Position numbers and translations under genes: made by a program. Positions 1-4,582 of a stretch of 5,386 nucleotides of DNA are shown here, one piece after another (the stretch's first letter is position 1; the number at the start of each line of letters is the position of its first letter). This DNA comes from Mageeibacillus sp. UBA1193 (GTDB lineage: Bacteria > Bacillota > Clostridia > Saccharofermentanales > Saccharofermentanaceae), in NCBI GenBank assembly GCA_002310155.1, contig DBYF01000077.1, forward strand, positions 10,543 to 15,928. The letters are read 5' to 3'. The notes under the pieces were generated by a model. That model did not search any database and was not told the origin of the DNA. It saw only the letters and a program-made list of their open reading frames with translations.

Positions 1-449
1 TCCGGATAGCAGGCGCCGCCGATACAGAAATCGTAGCCGCTTTCTTTGATCTCACGGATGAGCTCCACCGCATGGCGGTAATCCCACTTGCTTCTGTCAG
101 TATTCTCGAGTTCCGGAGTCAGGTCACCCCGAAGTGCCATGATGTTCTGAAGTCCCAGACTGTGGATCTCCTCGATCTTACTGTGGATCATGTCCTTCGA
201 GCTGGATACGCAGGTCAGGTGCGCCATAGTCGGCACGCCGTGTTTTTCTTCAATCGTCTTGGCGATATCGAGTGTGAAACGGCTCGTCCCGCCGCCGGCT
301 CCATACGTTACGCTCATGAACGCAGGCTTACTCTCGGCGATCTTCTCAGTCGTCTCTTTTACACTCTCGAAAGAAGTCTCCTTCTTCGGCGGAAATACCT
401 CAAAAGACAGAGACATGCTCTTCTTATTCAGAATATCGATGATCTTCAT
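1..449 (-). CDS. metF: 5,10-methylenetetrahydrofolate reductase, N-terminal part (3' end outside window)
   Basis: This is a flavoprotein that reduces 5,10-methylene-THF to 5-methyl-THF in the cytoplasm, feeding methionine synthesis and one-carbon metabolism. Only 149 codons are present, about half of the usual 280-300 residues. Visible family motifs are SFEVFPPKKE (residues 15-24, where E17 matches the catalytic Glu28 of E. coli MetF), VTYGAGGGTS (47-56), AHLTC (76-80), ALRGDL (105-110, where D109 matches E. coli Asp120 near the flavin) and FCIGGACYP at the edge (141-149). The ATG at 447-449 is the only possible start: an in-frame TGA lies at 471-473 and no other start codon falls between. 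The purine-rich GAGGGGAAGGG (462-472) is the likely ribosome binding site, but its spacing of about 12 nt is long. The gene has its own promoter just after the ABC-F stop codon. No SAM riboswitch or T-box is visible in the 32-nt leader. The family call is firm. Confidence 0.96.
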   Translation of the reverse strand, partial: MKIIDILNKKSMSLSFEVFPPKKETSFESVKETTEKIAESKPAFMSVTYGAGGGTSRFTLDIAKTIEEKHGVPTMAHLTCVSSSKDMIHSKIEEIHSLGLQNIMALRGDLTPELENTDRSKWDYRHAVELIREIKESGYDFCIGGACYP

Positions 450-487
450 GTATGAGTTTGACCCTTCCCCTCATTGTTACGAGGTAC

Positions 488-496
488 ATTATACCA
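488..496 (-). promoter_or_regulatory. Extended -10 promoter of metF
   Basis: The minus strand reads TGG-TATAAT: a perfect -10 hexamer (488-493) preceded by the TGn extended element (494-496). No good -35 box lies 16-18 bp upstream, which is common when an extended -10 is present. Transcription would start near 481, giving a leader of about 32 nt. The element sits in the 52-bp gap between the ABC-F stop codon and metF, so metF can be expressed independently of the ABC-F gene. Read-through from upstream is also possible because no terminator is seen in the gap. Confidence 0.7.
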
Positions 497-501
497 CACG
501 A

Positions 502-2025
502 TTACAGTTCTGCGGTTTTTGTAGCCATTTTATCGCGGAAGCGTACATCATGCTCGACGATCAGCATGGTCGGCTGATACTCGGAAATAAGCTTTTCGAG
601 CTGCATTCTCGAGAATACATCGACATAGTTGAGCGGCTCGTCCCAGATATAAAGATGCGCCGGTGTCAGAAGGCTCGTCGCGATCAGGACCTTCTTTTTC
701 TGTCCCTCGGAAAAGTCCTCGATATTCTTCTCAAACTGCGCCTGTTCGAGTGCGAGATGACGGAGTACCGCGAGGAACAGACTGTAGTCCACGCCGTTTT
801 CAAACGCGTGCATGCGGAGGTCTCCGTGAAGATGCGACGTGTCCTGGTTGATGTATGAGATCTTCAGGTGCGGCGCGGTAAGAAGCGTTCCGTCCAGCAC
901 GATATTCTCCGCTTCACCAAGTCCCGCGGACTTCAGGATCGCCTTGATGAGGCTCGTTTTTCCGCATCCGTTTCTGCCCTGCAGGAACACTCTCTCCCCG
1001 TTCCGGATCTCGAACGTCAGACCGGTGAATACCGGTTTCTCGGAGTCCGCATAGCGGAGCGACAGGTCCCTCGTCTCGACGAGTCTGTCCTTGAAGTGTG
1101 TCAGCGGTGAAAGCCGCAGATCTCGTACCTGTTCGATATCGTTAAGAAGACCCTCCTTCTCCTTGATGGATCTCTCCATGCGCTGCTCGAACACCTTCAC
1201 ACGCGACTCCATCTTCTTCGTCTTCGAACTGATATATGTACGCGCGTTCTTCGTTCTGTCATGTTCCTTGATCGGGTCATATCCGATCTTCGAATTTTCG
1301 CTCTTATTCGCCCATCCCTGGCTCTGCTGCATCGCACCTTTCAGTCGGCCGATCTCTTTGATATGCTTCTCGTTTTCCGCCTTCGCAAAAGCATCCGCCC
1401 GCTCTTTGTTGTCCCACCAGGAACTGAAGTTCCCGCTCTGCACATCGATGGAAGAACGCTGCAGGACCAGGATATGATCGACACACGCGTCCAGAAGATC
1501 ACGGTCGTGGGACACCAGGATGAATCCCTTCTTGCCCGCCAGATACGTCTTCACGATCTCCCGCGCCTCCTTATCCAGGTGGTTCGTCGGCTCGTCGATC
1601 AGAAGGAAATCATTTTCGCCTGCGAAAAGCACTGCCAGCATGACCTTCGTTTTCTCGCCGAAACTCAGTGTGCGAAGCGGCCGGTACAGAAGCTCGGGGT
1701 CGACGGAGAGTTCTGACAGTTCGCACATGACGCGCCAGTTCTCGACACCCGGCTTCCACTGATCCATCAGTTCATCCGCTGTCTTTTCCAGATCGTCAGA
1801 TTCTATCGTGTACGGGAAATAATCGCACCGCACATCCGCGCTGATGCTTCCGCTGTATTCGTACTTGCCGAGCAAAAGATTCAAGAAGGTCGTTTTCCCT
1901 TTGCCATTTCGCCCGATAAAACCAAGTTTCCAGTTCGTATCCAGTGTAAATGAGACATGCTCGAAGATCGGATCGAAGCTGCTCTCGTAAGAAAAAGTAA
2001 GATCGTTTACTTTGATTTGCGCCAT
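502..2025 (-). CDS. abc-f: Lsa-family ABC-F ATPase, probable ribosomal protection protein
   Basis: The 507-residue protein has two ATP-binding domains and no membrane segments. ABC-F proteins of the Lsa group bind the ribosomal E site, and their interdomain linker dislodges lincosamides, streptogramin A and pleuromutilins. NBD1 has Walker A GRNGKGKTT (38-46), signature LSFGEKTK (120-127), Walker B with LLIDEPTNHLD (141-151) and H-loop VSHD (171-174). A charged helical linker of about 110 residues (205-315) follows. NBD2 has Walker A GRNGCGKTS (350-358), signature FSEGQKKK (438-445), LYIWDEPLNYVD (458-469) and VEHD (490-493). DTNWKLGFIGRNG, the NFS segment after NBD1 and LYIWDEPLNYVDVF are typical of Lsa proteins. 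NBD1 has LSFGE where LSGGE is usual. Both catalytic glutamates (E145, E463) are present. The start at 2023-2025 has AGAGGA 4-5 nt upstream, and MAQIKV matches the family N terminus. The drug spectrum cannot be read from sequence. A housekeeping ABC-F role is less likely. Confidence 0.93.
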   Translation of the reverse strand: MAQIKVNDLTFSYESSFDPIFEHVSFTLDTNWKLGFIGRNGKGKTTFLNLLLGKYEYSGSISADVRCDYFPYTIESDDLEKTADELMDQWKPGVENWRVMCELSELSVDPELLYRPLRTLSFGEKTKVMLAVLFAGENDFLLIDEPTNHLDKEAREIVKTYLAGKKGFILVSHDRDLLDACVDHILVLQRSSIDVQSGNFSSWWDNKERADAFAKAENEKHIKEIGRLKGAMQQSQGWANKSENSKIGYDPIKEHDRTKNARTYISSKTKKMESRVKVFEQRMERSIKEKEGLLNDIEQVRDLRLSPLTHFKDRLVETRDLSLRYADSEKPVFTGLTFEIRNGERVFLQGRNGCGKTSLIKAILKSAGLGEAENIVLDGTLLTAPHLKISYINQDTSHLHGDLRMHAFENGVDYSLFLAVLRHLALEQAQFEKNIEDFSEGQKKKVLIATSLLTPAHLYIWDEPLNYVDVFSRMQLEKLISEYQPTMLIVEHDVRFRDKMATKTAEL

Positions 2026-2045
2026 AATTGTCCTCTTTCTGCCTG

Positions 2046-2083
2046 AAAGAAAAAGTCTGTTCCCACGCACGCAGAAACAGACT
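2046..2083 (-). terminator. Rho-independent terminator (attenuator) in the leader of the ABC-F gene
   Basis: On the minus strand, AGTCTGTT (2076-2083) and AACAGACT (2054-2061) form a perfect 8-bp stem. It can be lengthened by an inner T·G and a C-G pair to 10 bp with a 10-nt loop. The last stem base and the next four are Ts, then C and TTT follow. The hairpin lies after the predicted promoter and ends about 20 nt before the ATG of the ABC-F gene, so it would stop transcription before that gene. It cannot terminate the transglutaminase gene efficiently in any role separate from this one. Known resistance ABC-F genes in Bacillota, for example vmlR of Bacillus subtilis, are controlled by such attenuators. 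Confidence 0.78.
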
Positions 2084-2091
2084 CACACGAT

Positions 2092-2184
2092 CTACCTTAC
2101 TTTACCAAAGAAAGCAAAGGGAATTATTACGCGATGATTCCATGAAAGCGCACAGGGGGAAGACCTTTCCCAGGTCTTTTCCAT
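2092..2184 (-). CDS. Candidate 30-residue leader peptide upstream of the ABC-F gene
   Basis: An ATG at 2182-2184 opens a 30-codon frame (starting MEKTWERSSPC and ending FFGKVR) that stops at a TAG 8 nt before the attenuator stem. A ribosome stalled near its end would cover the 5' arm of the terminator, which is how drug-sensing leader peptides work in other resistance genes. The ribosome binding site is weak: the nearest purine run, GAGAG, is about 12 nt from the ATG. An overlapping 13-codon frame at 2102-2143 (MESSRNNSLCFLW) is an alternative, with no visible ribosome binding site. The peptide matches nothing I recognise, and its existence is inferred from position only. Confidence 0.22.
   Translation of the reverse strand: MEKTWERSSPCALSWNHRVIIPFAFFGKVR
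2160..2178 (-). other. RNA hairpin in the ABC-F leader
   Basis: On the minus strand AAGACCT and AGGTCTT pair in a perfect 7-bp stem around the loop GGGAA. It lies inside the first codons of the candidate 30-residue leader peptide and is followed by a C run rather than a T run, so it is not a terminator. It may be part of the switch that decides whether the downstream attenuator forms. Confidence 0.5.
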
Positions 2185-2224
2185 AACCGGTGTTTTCTCT
2201 CAATCGATCATCACTTTCTCATTG

Positions 2225-2249
2225 GTCTACCCAGACGCGGAATCCCGCG
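2225..2249 (-). other. Two adjacent small hairpins in the ABC-F leader
   Basis: On the minus strand a 5-bp stem CGCGG/CCGCG closes a GATT loop (2236-2249), and directly after it GTCT/AGAC closes a GGGT loop (2225-2236). The two stems share base 2236, so they compete at that position. They are short but GC-rich, and they add to the dense secondary structure of this leader. Confidence 0.35.
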
Positions 2250-2265
2250 CTCTTTCTTCGGATTA

Positions 2266-2286
2266 AGAAGCACTTGTCCTGCTTCT
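2266..2286 (-). other. Hairpin at the predicted 5' end of the ABC-F transcript
   Basis: On the minus strand AGAAGCA and TGCTTCT form a perfect 7-bp stem around GGACAAG. The predicted transcription start is near 2285-2286, so this stem would begin at or next to the first nucleotide of the mRNA. It could protect the 5' end. It also occupies bases that can alternatively pair with the attenuator's 5' arm. Confidence 0.4.
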
Positions 2287-2292
2287 GTTTTG

Positions 2293-2321
2293 ATACTACC
2301 ATGCCAAAAGATACTTGGCAA
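2293..2321 (-). promoter_or_regulatory. Promoter of the ABC-F gene
   Basis: The minus strand has a -35 box TTGCCA (2316-2321, five of six consensus bases), a 17-bp spacer and a -10 box TAGTAT (2293-2298, four of six), preceded by an extended TGG. The spacing is ideal. The start would fall near 2285, giving an untranslated leader of about 260 nt. An inverted repeat TGCCAA/TTGGCA (2302-2307 and 2315-2320) overlaps the -35 box and spacer, where a repressor could bind. Confidence 0.68.
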
Positions 2322-2340
2322 GCACGTTATACTACCGTGC
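2293..2340 (-). repeat. 12-bp direct repeat covering the ABC-F -10 region
   Basis: The minus strand reads GCACGGTAGTAT (2329-2340) and GCATGGTAGTAT (2293-2304), 11 of 12 bases identical with a 36-bp period. The downstream copy supplies the extended -10 element. The upstream copy has no suitable -35 box and is less likely to be a second promoter. It may be a duplicated binding site. Confidence 0.55.
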
Positions 2341-2373
2341 TACAAGTGCTTTTCGCGCGGAAGCATAGAAGGC

Positions 2374-3546
2374 TCACTCGTACTTAAACGTCGTATACTC
2401 TTTCAGTTCACCGTTAACATCAAACTGGCGCAGTGAAATGGTATTATCCTCCGGATTCCAGGTGTATTCCAGCGCCTGATGGAGCTCGCTGTATTTCGTA
2501 TCGTTGCAGAGATACCTGTCGTCACCGTAGTTTTTAAGAAGCAGTCCGACGTCCATATCTCCAATAAAATACTGGCCATCCTCCTGCCGGTCTTCCTTGG
2601 TCATCAGGAAGTACTTCAGGTCATTTCTTCCCAGGCCCCACGTCGTATCGATCATGTAGCACTGCCCGTCGAGACGGATGATATTCCACTCATGGCCGGT
2701 TGCTTCAGTTTCAGACAAAGCACCTTCCATATTATCGACATCACAGCCTGTCTGAAGAAGCACGAATGTATATGCTGCGGCAAAGTTCTGGCACACGCCG
2801 GTCTTCCGGATCAGAGGAATAAACGCACCGATATTCTCCGGATCCTGCCCGTTATGTTCGAAATCGTACACATAGTTATCGGTGAAATACTCAAAAAGCA
2901 CCAGCGCATTTTCGAAATCCGAATACTCTTCCTTGAGAACGTTTTGGAGAAGATCTTCGACGGCATTTTTAAATCCATCGTACTTACTCTTTCTCCACTC
3001 AAGGTCTCCCCTATACTGGATCTTCACCACATTTCCCGACACTTCCCAGGACTCCTGGATCGTCGCCACCTGATATGCGTATGGGCAGCAGGTTCTCACG
3101 ACAAGATAAAAGACTGTCTCGAGATCCGAATAGTTGTCACATTCAAAAGATTCTTCATTTGCGAGCACAGCTTCGCAGAAACGGTAGAAGATATCTATCT
3201 GGTTCGGGGTCATCATTTCCTTCGTAATAGGAGGAAGAACATAAGGGATATACTCCGTGAAGGAGGACTTGGTCCTCGGAGACTCTGTCAGCAGCGGAAT
3301 ACTCTCAGATGTCGAAGTTGCCGCCTGTGTCGTCTCTTCTGTCGTTTCCGATGAGACCTCCGGCTCTGTTACCGTCGGGGTTTTCACGTCCGTTGTATCT
3401 GCTGCTTCCGTGATGGAAGTCTGCTCAGATATCTTAGACTTATTCTTGGCTTCCTTCTTGGAACAGCCAAAGGCAGAAAGCGTGAGCGAGCCACTCATCA
3501 TGAGTGCTATCAGCTTGATGCTGATAAAACCTTTTCTTGAAATCAT
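2374..3546 (-). CDS. Secreted lipoprotein with transglutaminase-like domain
   Basis: The 390-residue protein is predicted to be exported and lipid-anchored. It has a basic N terminus, a hydrophobic stretch (about 7-27) and a lipobox-like AFGC with Cys28, in which Ala at -3 is weaker than the usual Leu. A Thr/Ser/Glu-rich spacer (about 35-95) follows, then a globular part. The transglutaminase-like core (about 210-305) shows TGVCQNFAAAYTFVL with Cys252, GHEWNII with His285 and MIDTTWG with Asp300, the usual catalytic triad pattern. Family members act as cysteine proteases or cross-linking enzymes, often on cell-surface proteins or wall; the substrate here is unknown. The mature part has eight more cysteines, including the pair 153-154. 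The start at 3544-3546 has AAGGAG 8 nt upstream and is the one giving the signal peptide. The gene has its own -10 and follows a terminator, so it is probably monocistronic. No clear terminator follows its stop. Confidence 0.9.
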   Translation of the reverse strand: MISRKGFISIKLIALMMSGSLTLSAFGCSKKEAKNKSKISEQTSITEAADTTDVKTPTVTEPEVSSETTEETTQAATSTSESIPLLTESPRTKSSFTEYIPYVLPPITKEMMTPNQIDIFYRFCEAVLANEESFECDNYSDLETVFYLVVRTCCPYAYQVATIQESWEVSGNVVKIQYRGDLEWRKSKYDGFKNAVEDLLQNVLKEEYSDFENALVLFEYFTDNYVYDFEHNGQDPENIGAFIPLIRKTGVCQNFAAAYTFVLLQTGCDVDNMEGALSETEATGHEWNIIRLDGQCYMIDTTWGLGRNDLKYFLMTKEDRQEDGQYFIGDMDVGLLLKNYGDDRYLCNDTKYSELHQALEYTWNPEDNTISLRQFDVNGELKEYTTFKYE

Positions 3547-3585
3547 TATCCTAGCTCCTTAATCCCCATGCCTTTGCCGATAATG

Positions 3586-3591
3586 ATTATA
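3586..3591 (-). promoter_or_regulatory. -10 element upstream of the transglutaminase lipoprotein gene
   Basis: A perfect TATAAT lies in an A/T-rich stretch just after the upstream gene's terminator. The -35 position falls within the terminator's T run and matches poorly, so this is a probable but not strong promoter. The start would be near 3579, with a leader of about 33 nt. A perfect 10-bp inverted repeat (3579-3588 and 3541-3550) overlaps the -10 element and the start codon. Confidence 0.55.
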
Positions 3592-3603
3592 TCTAAACAA
3601 ACG

Positions 3604-3631
3604 AAAAAAAAGCGTGACATTTTGGTCACGC
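3604..3631 (-). terminator. Rho-independent terminator after the DUF3737 gene
   Basis: On the minus strand GCGTGAC (3625-3631) and GTCACGC (3612-3618) form a perfect 7-bp stem around CAAAAT, followed at once by eight Ts (3604-3611). It begins 14 nt after the DUF3737 stop codon. It separates that gene from the transglutaminase gene. On the plus strand the following T run is interrupted, so it is mainly one-directional. Confidence 0.92.
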
Positions 3632-3645
3632 ATTTGATTTTCATT

Positions 3646-4494
3646 TTACTTTCGTAAAAGCACCCGTCCCTCGCAGGGCATTACGGCATCTCCCATAATG
3701 ACTTCTCCGACCCCGTCACAGGTGATCGTACCTGATTTCGGATTCTTGACGGAATCGATGCTTCCTATGATTTCGGCTTCCACTTCCGAGTACTCGAAGG
3801 AAAGATCGCATCCTTCCATCGTGCAGTTGATCAGTTTCAGGCCTTTGCAGTAGCAGAGCGGCTGCGTGCCGATGATACGGCAGTTGATCAGCGTGACGTT
3901 TTCCGAGAACCATCCGAGGTATTCCCCCTTGATCGTCGAATCCTTCACGGTGACATTCTTACTGTGCCAGAAAGCATCCTTCGTATCGAGATCACAGTTC
4001 TCGATCGTAAGCCCGTCCACATACTGGAACGAATACTTGCCTTTCATGGTAACGTGATCAAGTTTCACGTTACTGCTGTCGAAGAAGATATACTCCGACG
4101 TGATCGTGGTATTTCGGAGTGAAAGCCCGTCGGACTTCCACCCGAATTCCACTGAATCGATCGTACATTCATTTATCGAAATATCTTCGCATTCGCGGAC
4201 AGCCTTTACTCCGTAGATCTCGCAGTCTCTGAGCACTCCGTGCTTCGCGTACCAGATCGGAGCTCTGGTCTTATCGTCCATGGTGACGTTACTCACCTTG
4301 AAGTCGACCACATGCCAGAGCGGATAACGAAGGGAGAATGTGCACTCGTTGACCGTGATATCACGTGCTTCCTTCAGCACCGACTCACCATCTGCCGGTC
4401 CGGCAAACGTACAGCACAGCACATCCGCATGCGTCTCGTTATAGAGAGCGCGTTCCTCATCAAAATTTTTTCCTTCGATCCGTTTTCTGTCCAC
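3646..4494 (-). CDS. DUF3737 family protein, predicted right-handed beta-helix
   Basis: I recognise this 282-residue protein as DUF3737, a family of unknown function common in Bacillota and sometimes mislabelled as a hydrogenase. The sequence shows ten repeated rungs at residues 45, 65, 87, 104, 123, 142, 161, 180, 199 and 218. The last seven are spaced exactly 19 residues apart. The pattern is [N/G/D]-[V/L/I]-x-[V/L/I]-x-N-[C/S/T]-x-[I/M/L], followed by an aromatic cluster such as AFWHSKN or YLGWFSEN. This is what a pectate-lyase-like beta-solenoid looks like. There is no signal peptide or membrane segment, so it is probably cytoplasmic. The start is GTG at 4492-4494, chosen because AGGAG lies 8 nt upstream and the KNFDEERALY segment matches the family N terminus. 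It has its own extended -10 promoter and a strong terminator, so it is likely a single-gene unit. Ligand and role are unknown. Confidence 0.88.
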   Translation of the reverse strand: MDRKRIEGKNFDEERALYNETHADVLCCTFAGPADGESVLKEARDITVNECTFSLRYPLWHVVDFKVSNVTMDDKTRAPIWYAKHGVLRDCEIYGVKAVRECEDISINECTIDSVEFGWKSDGLSLRNTTITSEYIFFDSSNVKLDHVTMKGKYSFQYVDGLTIENCDLDTKDAFWHSKNVTVKDSTIKGEYLGWFSENVTLINCRIIGTQPLCYCKGLKLINCTMEGCDLSFEYSEVEAEIIGSIDSVKNPKSGTITCDGVGEVIMGDAVMPCEGRVLLRK

Positions 4495-4524
4495 AGTCTG
4501 ATCTCCTGTCCGTTAATACGACAC

Positions 4525-4533
4525 ATTATAGCA
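4525..4533 (-). promoter_or_regulatory. Extended -10 promoter of the DUF3737 gene
   Basis: The minus strand reads TGC-TATAAT: a perfect -10 hexamer (4525-4530) with the TGn extension (4531-4533). No convincing -35 box is seen. Transcription would begin near 4518, giving a leader of about 24 nt that contains the AGGAG ribosome binding site. There is no terminator in the 88 bp after the upstream membrane-protein gene, so read-through from it is also possible. Confidence 0.68.
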
Positions 4534-4582
4534 TCTGCCGCTACAACAGACATTCGTCTTTCTGCCTGATAGTTTCACTTTT

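Larger units (their letters stand above)
2268..2351. repeat. 10-bp inverted repeat flanking the ABC-F promoter
   Basis: On the plus strand AAGCACTTGT (2268-2277) and ACAAGTGCTT (2342-2351) are perfect reverse complements, 64 bp apart, with the whole promoter between them. Further inverted repeats are nested inside: TGCCAA/TTGGCA (2302-2307/2315-2320) and GCACG/CGTGC (2322-2326/2336-2340). The outer right arm lies upstream of the predicted transcription start, so this is a DNA-level feature rather than an mRNA stem. It may be paired operator sites. Confidence 0.55.

Noticed and set aside
190..858. Plus-strand open frame of 222 codons
   Set aside because: It is antisense to metF, its promoter and the end of the ABC-F gene, and has no family features. 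Both opposing genes are clearly recognised.
2026..2070. Extension of the ABC-F protein by 15 residues to a GTG at 2068-2070
   Set aside because: The extra codons run through the 3' half of the attenuator and its T run, and no ribosome binding site precedes the GTG. The ATG at 2023-2025 has AGAGGA at good spacing and matches the family N terminus.
2352..2373. Terminator after the transglutaminase lipoprotein gene
   Set aside because: Only a weak TGCTT/AAGCA stem is found near the stop and no T run follows it, so a terminator cannot be supported here.
2479..3354. Plus-strand open frame of 291 codons
   Set aside because: It lies wholly opposite the transglutaminase lipoprotein gene, has no recognisable domain or ribosome binding site, and reads as the antisense shadow of a well-supported gene.
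3549..3569. Seven-codon upstream frame (MGIKELG) ending at 3546-3548 in a TAATG overlap with the lipoprotein start
   Set aside because: The only purine run before its ATG is one base away, too close to serve as a ribosome binding site, and the AAGGAG inside it clearly serves the lipoprotein gene.
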